Source of the DNA: CAYQJS01 sp964417895
GTDB taxonomy: Bacteria > Chloroflexota > UBA6077 > SHYK01
Assembly (NCBI GenBank): GCA_964417895.1
Contig: CAYQJS010000026.1
Span: forward strand, 5,333-69,332
DNA: 64,000 nt
Direction: 5' to 3'
The translations under genes and the position numbers were made by a program. Below, piece by piece: positions 17,554-26,867 of the stretch; position 1 is the first letter of the stretch, and each line of letters opens with the position of its first letter. Under the pieces are notes generated by a model. That model had not been told where the DNA came from, did not search any database, and saw only the letters and a list, made by a program, of their open reading frames with translations.

Positions 17554-18693
17554 ATGCGTAGACTCGCAGTGCTCACTGGGATGTTCCTGGCGACCATCGG
17601 GCTGCTCGCAGTCGCAATCATCGCGTCCGCCGCACCATCCGAGCAGCAGCCTCCCGGCCCCGTGCTCCGGCTCAACGCGGGGGAGGGTGACCGCATCGTG
17701 TCGATGAACGGCTTCAACCTCCCCAACGTCCGGGTGGCGCAGGGCACGACGGTGGTATGGACCGTTGCCTCCGACGAGGAGCACACCATCACCTTCCTGG
17801 CTGGCCGGCCGTTGGCGCAACTGCAACTTGTCCTGCCGCAGCCGGAGGATCCGGTCGGCCGCCCACCGATGTTCGATCCCGAGGTCTTCTTCCCGACGCC
17901 CGCCGTCGGCCCTTGGGACGGCAGGTCCTACATCAACTCCTCGCCGATCGGCAAGGGCCAGCAGTTCGCTCTGACGTTTTCCGCGCTGGGGCGCCACGAA
18001 TACGTTTGCCTTTTCCACCCGTTCGAGATGACGGGAAGCGTGGAGGTGGTGGCGCCGGGGGGGACGGGGATCACGACGCAGGCTGAGGTGGACACATCGA
18101 TCGCGACGCATACGCCCACGGTCCACCAGCCGCAGGTCGACCAGATCTTCGCGACCCGGAATACGGCGGACATGATTGCGGGGCCGGAAGGTACCACGAT
18201 CTGGAGTATCCGGGCAGGGACGGACTGGCGCAAAGGACATCTCGACATCAACGGCTTCCTGCCCGATAGCCTCTCCATCTGGCAGGGCGACACAGTAGGG
18301 TGGTACGTGGACCACGCGATCCCCCATACGGTGACATTCCCGGTGCCTGGCGCGGCGCCGCCAGAGTTCGTGCTCATTCAACTCCCTGACGGTACCATCT
18401 TGTCGCCGGCCGATGCGGGGCCTCCGCCGCCTCCGCCGACGGGCCCGCCGGACCCCGCGCTGATGCCTCGCCTCGTGGTTGGCCCTGGCGGCGTCCAAGT
18501 ACGCCCGAGCCCCTTCTACGACGGCGTGAGCCTCTACAACTCCGGGCTGATCGGCGAACATCCGCTGGCGCCACCCCTCCCGAAGACCTGGGCGCTCACC
18601 TTCGACACGCCCGGCGAGTACGAATACCTGTGCCTGCTCCATAGCTCGGTCGGCATGACGGGGAAGATCATCGTGCGGCCACGACCTGCCTGA
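17554..18693 (+). CDS. Secreted protein with two plastocyanin-like cupredoxin domains
   Basis: 379 residues from ATG 17554 (RBS GAGGAGGAG). An N-terminal hydrophobic segment (residues about 5-27) ends in ASA and is a Sec signal peptide. Two cupredoxin domains follow. The first has H77 (EEHTITF) and C152-LF-H155-PFE-M159; the second has the HTVTF histidine and the YLCLLHSSVGM loop, so both type-1 copper sites look complete. Such proteins carry electrons outside the cytoplasmic membrane. A strong terminator-like hairpin and then a multicopper oxidase gene follow, so it is a plausible redox partner. Confidence 0.87.
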   Translation: MRRLAVLTGMFLATIGLLAVAIIASAAPSEQQPPGPVLRLNAGEGDRIVSMNGFNLPNVRVAQGTTVVWTVASDEEHTITFLAGRPLAQLQLVLPQPEDPVGRPPMFDPEVFFPTPAVGPWDGRSYINSSPIGKGQQFALTFSALGRHEYVCLFHPFEMTGSVEVVAPGGTGITTQAEVDTSIATHTPTVHQPQVDQIFATRNTADMIAGPEGTTIWSIRAGTDWRKGHLDINGFLPDSLSIWQGDTVGWYVDHAIPHTVTFPVPGAAPPEFVLIQLPDGTILSPADAGPPPPPPTGPPDPALMPRLVVGPGGVQVRPSPFYDGVSLYNSGLIGEHPLAPPLPKTWALTFDTPGEYEYLCLLHSSVGMTGKIIVRPRPA

Positions 18694-18708
18694 TTCAAGC
18701 CGCGGTGC

Positions 18709-18746
18709 GAGAGGGGGGCACTCCGTCGCCGGAGTTCCCCCCTCTT
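18709..18746 (+). terminator. Intrinsic-terminator-like hairpin after the cupredoxin gene
   Basis: gagaggggggcactccg pairs with cggagttcccccctctt around a 4-nt loop, with one internal mismatch. It starts 15 bp after the stop codon. The T-tract is short (ctctt), so termination may be partial and allow read-through to the oxidase gene at 18780. Confidence 0.7.
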
Positions 18747-18779
18747 CGTGCCGGTGCCCTGCGTTAGAATGACTCCGCC

Positions 18780-21044
18780 ATGGATGCCGTTACGGTTCGT
18801 CGTGTACTCTCGCCAACGTCTCGTCAAAGTGCGCCCCTCCGCGCCACCCGGTCCGCGCTACTGGGACCATTACGCTGGATCTTTGTCTTCGCCACGGCGT
18901 TCTTTCTTGCCATCGAGGCCATCGCGCTCACCGAGATGGCGAACAGCCAGACTCCGACTGGCGAGACCCGCCGTTTCACCCTCTGGGTGCGCGACGCCAG
19001 CTTGCCGATGCCCGATGGCTCACAGATGTACGTTTGGGGCTTCACGGACGATCCCAATGGCCCGGCGAAAATCCCGGGTCCGCCCATCGTCGTCAACGAG
19101 GGGGACCAGGTTGAAGTCACGCTCATCAACGATCGCGACCCGACCGCAAACGCCCTGGTGCCAGACGGCGAGGGGCACACGATCCATCTCCACGGCCTGG
19201 ACACGGCCATGGAGCACGACGGCGTCCCGGAGACGTACGCGCCAGGCCTCGTCCGCCAAGGAGGCTCGTACACCTACAGTTTCCGGGCGACCCACGCCGG
19301 AACCTACTTCTACCACTGCCACCAGAACAACGTAGAGCACCAGCAGATGGGCATGTACGGAGCCCTGGTGGTCAAGGCGGCCGGCGGGGCACGCACGGCC
19401 TACACGGGCGGACCCGCCTTCGATCGCGAGCACACGATCGTCCTGGCCGAGATGGGCCGAGAGGGCCACGACCAGGCGCGCCGGGCGATACAGGAGGGCG
19501 CGGAGCCCTACAACTGGCTCCGCTACGTGCCGAGTCACTTCTTCATCAACGATCGCGCCTCCACGGACGCCTCCGCGGTAACGACGAGCGTGGCGGCGAG
19601 CGTGGGCGAGCAAGTGCTCGTGCGGGCGCTTAACGCGGGATACGTCGCCCACGCGCTCACCACGGGCGAGCGTCGCTTCCGGGTGGTGGCGACGGACGGA
19701 CGCGCGTGGCCCGCCGGCCCCACTACGAACGCCATCTGGCTCGGCCCCGGCGAGAAGTACGACCTGCTCTTTGTGGGCGACGGTTCTGGCTCCATCGAAA
19801 TCCGGGACCGGGTGGACGCCGCCTACGTAGGGCCCGCTGCTGGCGCCGAGGCCCTCGGAGCGGCTGAGGCTGCCGCGCCTTCTGGGCGGACCAGAGCGTT
19901 TACGTTCTACGTCCGAGCCGGGCAGCTGACCATGCCCGACGGCACACAGGTGTACGTCCACGGGGTGACCGACGATCCCACCGGCGGGGCACGCGTTCCT
20001 GGCCCGCCCATCGTCGCCATCGAGGGCGACCGCATCGAGATCACACTGGTCAACGACAACGCGCCCGGTGGGGGTGGGCACGCGCTGCGCATCGCGGGTC
20101 TGGATGGGGAGGTGGAGGGCCCACCGATCGTCGCCCCTGGCCAATCCGGCATCTACAGCTTCTTCGCCGCTCGCGCGGGCAGCTACTTCTACACGGACAC
20201 CAGCCTTGAGCACCAGCGCATGGGCATGTACGGCGCCGTGGTGGTGGGGCTGGCGACTGGCGAGAAAGCGTCGTACCGGGGCGGGCCTTCGTTCCAACGC
20301 GATTACACCATGGTCCTGAGCGAGATCGACTCGGCTGGGAACGAGCAGACCCGCCGAGCGGCGCGCGAGGGCGCACCGCCGTATGCGTGGGAGCGCTTCT
20401 CGCCGAACTATTTCCTGATCAACGGCATGGCCTATCCCGACACCGCGGGCGATGCCTCCACCATGGTGGAGGCGAGCCCCGGGGAGCAGGTCTTGATCAG
20501 GGCGCTCAATGCGGGGTCGGTCCCGCACGCGATGCATCTCCACGGCTACCACTTCGTGGCCATGGCGCGCGCGGGACGGCCGTGGCAAGACTCACCCACC
20601 AAGGACACCATCCTCATCGCGCCGGGCGAGAGCTACGACTTGCTGTTCACCGCCGACCAGACCGGCACCTTTCCTTTCCACGACCACTTCGAGATCGCCA
20701 ATACCAACAACGGTGTCTGGCTCGGGGGCATGCACACGATGGTGGCGACGGGTGTGGCACACACACCCACAAGCGCGGGTGCCGCGCGGCCACCGGACGG
20801 ACCGCAGGTGCTAGTGAGAGACAATTTCTACACACCCAACCAACTGACGGTCCCTCTGGGAACGACGGTGACGTGGCTGCACGAGGGGCGGGTGGAGCAC
20901 ACCGTTTCCAGCCTGCTGGGCTACTTCGACTCGGGCGTGCTGCGAGGGGGCAATACGTTCAGCTACACGTTCGGCAGCCCTGGCAGCTACGACTACTTCT
21001 GCCGCTTCCATATCAGCAACCGCGGCAAGGTGCTGGTGCAGTGA
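18780..21044 (+). CDS. Multicopper oxidase with internally duplicated two-domain unit and C-terminal cupredoxin domain
   Basis: 754 residues: an N-terminal membrane anchor/signal (about 31-52), then two tandem repeats of a two-domain oxidase unit (about 60-355 and 360-658), then a plastocyanin-like domain (about 675-754). Repeat 1 domain 1 holds H136-x-H138, H179-C180-H181, H187 and M192; the same positions in repeat 2 are R437, A439, T472, D473 and T474. Repeat 2 domain 2 holds H586-x-H588 and H634-x-H636; repeat 1 has T294, G296, R342 and R344. The intact ligands total eight histidines, enough for one trinuclear cluster, plus one type-1 site. The C-terminal domain has H707, C741 and H744 but no obvious Met. 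Substrate unknown; exported. Confidence 0.9.
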   Translation: MDAVTVRRVLSPTSRQSAPLRATRSALLGPLRWIFVFATAFFLAIEAIALTEMANSQTPTGETRRFTLWVRDASLPMPDGSQMYVWGFTDDPNGPAKIPGPPIVVNEGDQVEVTLINDRDPTANALVPDGEGHTIHLHGLDTAMEHDGVPETYAPGLVRQGGSYTYSFRATHAGTYFYHCHQNNVEHQQMGMYGALVVKAAGGARTAYTGGPAFDREHTIVLAEMGREGHDQARRAIQEGAEPYNWLRYVPSHFFINDRASTDASAVTTSVAASVGEQVLVRALNAGYVAHALTTGERRFRVVATDGRAWPAGPTTNAIWLGPGEKYDLLFVGDGSGSIEIRDRVDAAYVGPAAGAEALGAAEAAAPSGRTRAFTFYVRAGQLTMPDGTQVYVHGVTDDPTGGARVPGPPIVAIEGDRIEITLVNDNAPGGGGHALRIAGLDGEVEGPPIVAPGQSGIYSFFAARAGSYFYTDTSLEHQRMGMYGAVVVGLATGEKASYRGGPSFQRDYTMVLSEIDSAGNEQTRRAAREGAPPYAWERFSPNYFLINGMAYPDTAGDASTMVEASPGEQVLIRALNAGSVPHAMHLHGYHFVAMARAGRPWQDSPTKDTILIAPGESYDLLFTADQTGTFPFHDHFEIANTNNGVWLGGMHTMVATGVAHTPTSAGAARPPDGPQVLVRDNFYTPNQLTVPLGTTVTWLHEGRVEHTVSSLLGYFDSGVLRGGNTFSYTFGSPGSYDYFCRFHISNRGKVLVQ

Positions 21045-21065
21045 AAATTTAGAGTGGAGCGACTT

Positions 21066-21093
21066 ACCACCGCGCGGTCCCGTCGCGGGTGGT
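21066..21093 (+). terminator. Hairpin after the multicopper oxidase gene
   Basis: accaccgcg and cgcgggtggt can pair around a short loop, with one bulged G. It lies 22 bp after the oxidase stop and there is no clear T-tract, so terminator function is uncertain. The rest of 21045-21253 shows nothing. Confidence 0.35.
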
Positions 21094-21253
21094 GTACTAC
21101 TTCGCTGAACCCACGGCACGAGGCGGATTGCTCATGCAACTCGGGCCGATGCCAGGAAGCTAGCTACGGGGATTCGCCGCGCTCGCTTCGCCTCGACGCT
21201 GTCTCGCGCGATCTGAACGATGATCCGATTCGGCTTCTCGATGCCCTCCTCTG

Positions 21254-24200
21254 TTATTGGGGCGGCATCCTATCATGCAAAGCAGGCGCAGCCTGACGGC
21301 CATCACGGCCATCCGCGCCGACTGCCACGTCAGGATGGAGGATCGCCAGCTCCTCGGGGTCGAACGCCCGGGGCTTCGAGAAAGCGCCGATCAGCCGTTT
21401 TACCGCGCCCTCCAGGTCGTCGAAGATGGTGTACATCGCGGGGATGAACACGAGGGTCAAGAGCGTGGAGGTGGTCAGGCCGCCGATGAGCACGACCGCG
21501 GCGGACTTGAGCAGCTCCGACCCCTCCTCAATGCCGAGGGCGAGCGGGGCGAGCGCGACGACGACCGACATGGTGGTCATGACGATCGGCCGCAGCCGGG
21601 TCGGCCCGGCCTCCACCAGGGCCTCGGTGCGGGTCCTGCCTCGCCTCCGCAGGGTGTCCGTGTAGTCGACGAGCAGGATGGCGTTCTTCCCCACGAGCCC
21701 CATGAGCAGCGTGAACCCGAGAAGGGCGAACAGGGTGAACGGCGTGATCGTGAGCGCCATCGCGCCGAGCGAGCCGACGACCGCCAGGGGCAGCGACATG
21801 AGGACGGACAGGGGCAGGGTGAGGGAGCGGAACAGCATGACCATGAGGAGGTACATCAGCACCAGTCCGGCGGCCATCGCTCGGAAGATAAAACCGAAGC
21901 TCTGGCCACCCTGTTGGGCCTGTCCTCCATAGGTGACCGAGTAGCCCGACGGCCTCGGGATGCCAGCTACCTCAGTTTCGATCTCGCGCTGGATGTCTCC
22001 GACGAGCCTGCCGCCCGCCGAGGCGTTCACGATCACCGACCGTTCGCGGTCCACGTGCCGGATTTGGGTGGGGGCTGTGCCGGTGGTCACCTGCCCGAGC
22101 TGGCCGAGGAGCACGATTCTTTCCTCGTTAGTGAGCAATGGCAGGCTCGTCAGATTCTCCGGCCGGGCCCGGAACGTATCGTCGGCGATCACCCGAATGT
22201 CGACGTCGTTCTGGCCCGGGCGGCGATACTTCGAGACGACCGTCCCGCTCACGGCCGTCCGCAACGCGGATGCTGCCTGCTGAGCGCTGACGCCGAGATC
22301 GGCCGCGCGCGGGCGATCTACGGTTACCAGGTACTCGCGCTGCACCTTCTCGTTGTCGTTGTTCACGTCGACCGCGCCCGGAACGGCCTTGACGGTGGCA
22401 GTGACCTGGTCGACCAGAGGGTTGAGCACCTCCGGGTTGGGCCCGCGAACGGCGATCTGGATGGCCTGCTGGCCGAAGCCGCCAAATCCGAACGGGTTGG
22501 GGAGGGCGATGCGGAGTGTTGCGTTGGGGATGTCCGACGCGAGATGCTGGCGGAGCTCATCCGCGATCTCCGCCGAGGTGCGGTGGCGTTCCGCGTGCGG
22601 CACGAGCAGCACGAAGATGCGCGACGTGTCGCCGCTGGTGGCGCCGAAAAACGCCTGATTCGCGCCGCCGGTATTCGAGTACACCAGGCTCAGTTCCGGG
22701 TAGCCACGGAGCCGGGCCTCCAGCTGTTCCACCACCGCGTCGGTTGTCTCGATCGAAGTGGCCGGTGGCATGACGAGCGTGATGTCGATCTCGCTCTGGT
22801 CGCCGCTGGGAAAGAGGTCGAAGCCAATCCGTCCGGTGCCGAGCAGGGCAATGCCGAAGATGAAGCTGCCGAAGCCGATGAGGATCACGACCCAGCGCAT
22901 GGCGACGATCCTGAGGATGCGGCCGCTCAGCACCCGGGTGAGGAGGCGCTGGTAGCCGCGACTCACGCGATCGAAGCCCGCGTCCCATCGCCGGCCAAAC
23001 CGATCGAACAGCCCGCTGCCCTGTTTCAGGGCGTGCTCCAGGCGCAGATATCGGCTGCCGAGCAGAGGGGTCAAGGTGAAGGACACGAGCAAGGACGTGA
23101 GCGTCGCCGAGGTGATGACCAGGGCAAAGGGACGGACGAACTCGCCGCTGAGGTCGGAGATGAGGCTGATCGGCAGGTACACGACGACGTCCACCATGGT
23201 GATGGTGATGGCCGCAAGGCCGATCTCGTTGCGGCCGTTCAGGGCAGCCAGCACCGGCAGCTCGCCGAGCCCAAGGTGCCGATAGATGTTCTCCAGCACG
23301 ACGATGCTGTCGTCCACCAGGATGCCGACGGATAGGGTGAGCGCGAGCATCGAAATCAGATTCAGGTTCAGGCCGAGCAGGCCCATGAGCCCGAAGGTCG
23401 TGAAGATGGACGTTGGGATCGCGATGAGGACAATGAGCGTACTCCGCCACGTGTGGAGGAACAGCAGCAGAATGAGGCCGGTGAAAAGCACGGCCTCGGC
23501 CAGGGTCTTCCGAATCGTGTTGAACGACTGCTGGGTGTAGGTGGCCGCGTCGGACACCACGTACATTTGCATGCGCGGGGGGAGGCTGGGCTCTAACTCG
23601 GCCATCGCCTCGCGGATCAGTCGCGAGACCTCGAGGGTATTCGCGCTGGCGAGCTTGGCGACCGTCAACGTGACCGCTGGCACGCCGTTCACACGGTTGA
23701 TGGTCTGCACTCTCTTCGACGCGTCGACAACTGTCGCGACGTCCTTGACGAAGATCGGGCTCGTGCCCCGGTGCGCCACGATGATCTCGCCCAGCTGGGA
23801 CGGCTCTCGGACGAGGCCGCCGAGCCGCACGTTGACGTCCGCGGTGCCGGCCGCGAGTACGCCGGCGGGGAACTCCACGTGCTCGCTCTGGAGCGCTTGC
23901 TGAATCGAGTTCAAGCCCAGGCCGCGGCCCTGCAGCTTGTAGAGGTCGACTTTCACCTGGATCTCGCGCGTCGGGCCACCGAGCAACTGGACTGACCCGA
24001 CGCCGTCGATCAGCTCGAAGCGTTTCTGCAGGATATCCTCTGCGACCTGCTGGAGCCGATCGAGCGGCTGCGGGCCCGATAGCCCGACCGTGATTACAGG
24101 GAATGCGCTGGTCTCGAAGCGGGTGATCGCGGGTGCTTCGGCTTCAGGTGGCAGCTTGCTGCGCACGGCATTGACGACGCGCTCGGCGTCGACGGGGATC

Positions 24201-24508
24201 AGGGTGGCGTTGGCGGCGCTTGTGAACTGCACCTGGACGAGGGAGACGCCTTCTGCCGACGTGGACACCATCTGCTGGATGTTCGGGAGGGCGAAGATCG
24301 CGTCCTCGATGGGTTTCGTGACCTGCGTTTCGACCGTGCCCGGATCTGCCCCCGGCACGCTCGTGATGATCGTGACGCCGGGGAAGCTGATGTTGGGGAA
24401 GATGCCGACGCCCATCGCGAGGTAGGAGTAGAGGCCGAAGCAGACGAGCGACAGGGTCAGCACGCCGACGAGGAGTGGATTGCGGAGTGAGAAGAGAGTG
24501 AGCCGCAC
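21254..24508 (-). CDS. RND-family efflux transporter permease (HAE1/AcrB-like)
   Basis: 1084 residues, the usual length for this family. Helix 1 follows the start (TLFSLRNPLLVGVLTLSL), porter-domain segments follow, and helix 4 has the paired aspartates in GILVDDSIVVLEN used for proton relay. The second half repeats the pattern (LMGLVGKNAILLVDYTD). It exports hydrophobic compounds or other solutes across the inner membrane. No periplasmic adaptor or outer-membrane partner is encoded nearby. GTG 24508 is preferred to the in-frame start at 24559, because a -10-like tcataatat lies between them. Its 5' end is duplicated at 27210-27388. Confidence 0.9.
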   Translation of the reverse strand: MRLTLFSLRNPLLVGVLTLSLVCFGLYSYLAMGVGIFPNISFPGVTIITSVPGADPGTVETQVTKPIEDAIFALPNIQQMVSTSAEGVSLVQVQFTSAANATLIPVDAERVVNAVRSKLPPEAEAPAITRFETSAFPVITVGLSGPQPLDRLQQVAEDILQKRFELIDGVGSVQLLGGPTREIQVKVDLYKLQGRGLGLNSIQQALQSEHVEFPAGVLAAGTADVNVRLGGLVREPSQLGEIIVAHRGTSPIFVKDVATVVDASKRVQTINRVNGVPAVTLTVAKLASANTLEVSRLIREAMAELEPSLPPRMQMYVVSDAATYTQQSFNTIRKTLAEAVLFTGLILLLFLHTWRSTLIVLIAIPTSIFTTFGLMGLLGLNLNLISMLALTLSVGILVDDSIVVLENIYRHLGLGELPVLAALNGRNEIGLAAITITMVDVVVYLPISLISDLSGEFVRPFALVITSATLTSLLVSFTLTPLLGSRYLRLEHALKQGSGLFDRFGRRWDAGFDRVSRGYQRLLTRVLSGRILRIVAMRWVVILIGFGSFIFGIALLGTGRIGFDLFPSGDQSEIDITLVMPPATSIETTDAVVEQLEARLRGYPELSLVYSNTGGANQAFFGATSGDTSRIFVLLVPHAERHRTSAEIADELRQHLASDIPNATLRIALPNPFGFGGFGQQAIQIAVRGPNPEVLNPLVDQVTATVKAVPGAVDVNNDNEKVQREYLVTVDRPRAADLGVSAQQAASALRTAVSGTVVSKYRRPGQNDVDIRVIADDTFRARPENLTSLPLLTNEERIVLLGQLGQVTTGTAPTQIRHVDRERSVIVNASAGGRLVGDIQREIETEVAGIPRPSGYSVTYGGQAQQGGQSFGFIFRAMAAGLVLMYLLMVMLFRSLTLPLSVLMSLPLAVVGSLGAMALTITPFTLFALLGFTLLMGLVGKNAILLVDYTDTLRRRGRTRTEALVEAGPTRLRPIVMTTMSVVVALAPLALGIEEGSELLKSAAVVLIGGLTTSTLLTLVFIPAMYTIFDDLEGAVKRLIGAFSKPRAFDPEELAILHPDVAVGADGRDGRQAAPALHDRMPPQ

Positions 24509-24986
24509 AGTATCCGTCAGGGAGAAATCGTAGATATTATGACATCTGCCCGTTCGCACACGTGCCGAAGACGGTGGTCAGCGAGCTTTCCTCGTCGGCT
24601 GTGGGCAGGAGGCGCAGCTTGTCGTTAGGGCTCCACGATCACTGGCTGACCGTGGTCGAGAGCCAGGGCTATGTGGTGGATGAGCGCCAGCTCATCTCCG
24701 CCTGGGCCCCGACGCGACGCAAAGGCAAATGCTCCGCGACCGAACTGTCCCATCGCCTGCTGCGCGACCTTGACCTGATCCGGTCCGGTTATGACTCGGC
24801 CGTCGTCGGCTATAGCGACAAACTCGCCCTGGTGCTCAGCCTGAGCAACGACCGAACCGCTCGTAGAGCAGGTCGTCCTTCTCTCCACGCTGACTAAGCC
24901 ATTGCTCCGATTGTGCGGCGTTCATGCTCCTGTTAACCCCTACGCCGAGTCTCTGAACGATGATCGCACCGCCGCAGCCTCTGTCG
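24330..24986. repeat. 657-bp duplicated segment, copy 1
   Basis: Aligns with 27210-27866 at a constant offset of 2880 bp. Near-identity is very high over the RND 5' end (24330-24570) and lower, with compensating small indels, beyond. It contains the RND gene start, the intergenic promoter region and a small DUF5678-like gene. Confidence 0.85.
24625..24925 (-). pseudogene. Degenerate copy of DUF5678-like small protein gene
   Basis: From ATG 24925 the frame begins as in the intact copy at 27549-27806, but a deletion of about 13 bp near 24845 shifts it. The conserved middle (GEFVAIADDGRVITGPDQ) is then read from another frame, and the 3' part contains extra bases. It is probably non-functional. 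Confidence 0.6.
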
Positions 24987-25154
24987 ATACTGCAAGTAAT
25001 TCACTTACGACCCCTGCAAGAGGTCAGACTTGAGGGGACAAAGACAGCGGACCATGCACTGAAGCATTGACCCCGCACACTTGACACTGAGTGCCCTTCT
25101 CGGCCATGCTGCCACCGTCACGGCCAGATCGGTAGCAGAAAGAAGGGAGCAGAC

Positions 25155-25574
25155 ATGCAGCGAGCGATCCTTCTCTGCGGCACCACGTCCTTTATCATGG
25201 CGTTTCTCGGCGGCGTCCTCGCGTTCAGTCTGGTAGCCCCATCCTCGGCAACGGCCCAATCCAGTCAGGTGCAAGACGTGCGGGCGTCCTCTTTCACCCT
25301 CGTGCGTGCGGACGGCACGGTCATCGGCCGGCTGGGACCCAACCCCCGAGGGGGCGGCAGGCTGACCCTAGCCGATTCGAGCGGCACCCGGCGCGCGGAC
25401 TACGACCCTACGAGAATCGTTACGTATGGCGCCAACGGGGCGGTAAACTTCCGGGCGGGTCGTTGTTCAGATCCCTGCCCGGGGGGCCTCCCTCCCTTCA
25501 ATGGGGTGGAGTTCGGTCCGGGCGGGTCGATCGGCATGCTCCCGTCTTCAGGCGAAGCGGTGGATAGCGAATAA
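25155..25574 (+). CDS. Secreted protein of unknown function
   Basis: 139 residues from ATG 25155 (RBS AAGGAG). The first 35 residues form a Sec signal peptide ending SSATAQ. The mature part begins VRASSFTLVRADGTVIGRLG, a beta-strand repeat-like motif I have seen in uncharacterised exported proteins with a short beta-helix or sandwich, followed by a glycine-rich tail with one Cys pair (RCSDPC). The gap 24987-25154 upstream presumably holds its promoter. Function unknown. Confidence 0.72.
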   Translation: MQRAILLCGTTSFIMAFLGGVLAFSLVAPSSATAQSSQVQDVRASSFTLVRADGTVIGRLGPNPRGGGRLTLADSSGTRRADYDPTRIVTYGANGAVNFRAGRCSDPCPGGLPPFNGVEFGPGGSIGMLPSSGEAVDSE

Positions 25575-25588
25575 CCAGCAATCATCAA

Positions 25589-25880
25589 TCATCTGACGTC
25601 CCATTCATGGGCGTTCCATGCCTGAGTCGTACCTCCGCGGGGGCGTGCTGTCACCCACTGGAGCGGCGTGGCGATAGCCGTCGGCTCGATGTCGCAGACG
25701 AGTCCGAGCACGATCACCTCGTCGGTAATCTTGTGGATCATCTGGCCGGCGAGCTGCAGCCTCTCTCGCCTCGGGATCGTTGTCTGCCATTGCTCGACCA
25801 TGGCATCGAACTCCTGGCTCATGTAGCCCGCCGAATTGCTGCCCGAGTAGCCGCGGTCGGCCCGCCGGGTCTCTGAGCTA
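25589..25880 (-). pseudogene. C-terminal remnant of a family-5 solute-binding protein gene
   Basis: Encodes SGSNSAGYMSQEFDAMVEQW and on to TTQAWNAHEWDVR with its natural stop. It matches the last about 95 residues of the intact binding protein at 29466-31157 very closely. Upstream, similarity stops near 25880, where a toxin-antitoxin cassette begins. The matching N-terminal remnant lies beyond that cassette at 26868-26998. Confidence 0.85.
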
Positions 25881-25947
25881 AGCGAAGGGCCGCCGTCCAC
25901 GGGACGCCGTGCCGCGGCCGGTAGGACCACCGCCGTTGGTTTGCCCC

Positions 25948-26394
25948 TCAAACCTCGCGCCAAACAAGCGCGTCACAGAACTCGGTCAGATGTCGCACAT
26001 TTGTTGTCGCAACTACTGCATCATCGAAGTGCGTACGCACCCAGTCCCATTGCGCGCACAGGATCATGTCGCCATCGAGCGCCTCGTCGCGGGCGGTTGG
26101 TCGGCCCCGCTGCCTCGCGAGCGCCCACATCTCAGCCGCCCGAAGCATAATCGACGTTACGATAGGGACGTAGATCAGCGTCGCCTTGAGCGTATCTAGG
26201 CGCCGGAGACTCTCTGTCCTCCCACCGCGCAGCAATTCCCGTCGAATCTCGTAGTCGGCAATCTCGGGGATGGCAAAGTCGTGACCCTGGGAGAGTCGGC
26301 TCTCGAGCCACAAGTTACAGGCAATGGTCTCAGGGGAACTCGCAGTCGGGTTGCACAGCATGCCCAACGGCCCGGAATCAAGAATGACTAGCAC
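25948..26394 (-). CDS. PIN-domain ribonuclease toxin (VapC-like)
   Basis: 148 residues. MLVILDSGPLGMLCNP carries the first PIN aspartate, E/D positions follow in EIADYEIRRELL, and a late acidic cluster appears in ARDEALDGDMILCAQ. It is preceded by 6 bp by a helix-turn-helix gene that is its likely antitoxin. The pair sits exactly where the middle of a solute-binding protein gene has been lost. Confidence 0.83.
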   Translation of the reverse strand: MLVILDSGPLGMLCNPTASSPETIACNLWLESRLSQGHDFAIPEIADYEIRRELLRGGRTESLRRLDTLKATLIYVPIVTSIMLRAAEMWALARQRGRPTARDEALDGDMILCAQWDWVRTHFDDAVVATTNVRHLTEFCDALVWREV

Positions 26395-26400
26395 GAACGC

Positions 26401-26805
26401 CTAACTGAACAGCCGCCGATCGGATAGGCGGTCCTCATCCAGCGCGTTCCTGAGAAAATCCCACGACTCGGCGTGCTCGGGATCATCGGCCTTCGCGCGC
26501 CATTCGGCAACCAAGTGGATCGCCCGAGCGCGCTGCTGAGCAGTCAGCCGCCCGGGCGACACGGGCGCGTCATCGACTGCTTGCGGTCTAAGTCCCGCGG
26601 GAACGGCGACCGGTTCGCCGGCCGCTGCTGAACGGTGAGATCCCCCGGCGGTAGCCACAAAATCGTCGAGTGCCCCCTCGTCGACCCTGTAGGATCGTCC
26701 GATCCGGGCGGCCCGGATGGTACCGGCTCGAATGTGTCGATAGACTGTCTCCCGGTCAACGCGAAGCCGTGCAGCCACTTCCGCAGGCGTCAGCATCCGC
26801 GCCAC
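26401..26805 (-). CDS. Excisionase-like helix-turn-helix antitoxin
   Basis: About 134 residues. The N-terminal MerR/excisionase-type HTH_17 domain (LTPAEVAARLRVDRETVYRH, then GTIRAARIGRSYRV) is followed by a Pro/Ala-rich linker and an acidic helical tail likely to bind the PIN toxin. GTG 26805 has AGAGAGG at proper spacing; ATG 26796 or 26841 are alternatives. Further upstream in-frame codons come from the unrelated solute-binding protein remnant. Confidence 0.8.
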   Translation of the reverse strand: MARMLTPAEVAARLRVDRETVYRHIRAGTIRAARIGRSYRVDEGALDDFVATAGGSHRSAAAGEPVAVPAGLRPQAVDDAPVSPGRLTAQQRARAIHLVAEWRAKADDPEHAESWDFLRNALDEDRLSDRRLFS

Positions 26806-26867
26806 TTCTGCCTCTCTCCACAATACACGATTCTTGTCCATTCTAATCGACTTCGGCCACATTGCCC

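Noticed and set aside
17416..18642. Minus-strand open frame opposite the cupredoxin gene
   Set aside because: Arg/His-rich shadow; the sense strand has a signal peptide and two copper sites.
19020..20588. Long minus-strand open frame opposite the multicopper oxidase
   Set aside because: No recognisable motif; the plus strand has unambiguous copper-oxidase motifs and a start.
21257..23335. Long open frame on the plus strand (about 690 codons)
   Set aside because: It is the antisense of the RND efflux gene; composition is Arg/Gly/His-rich with no domain, typical of GC-rich shadows.
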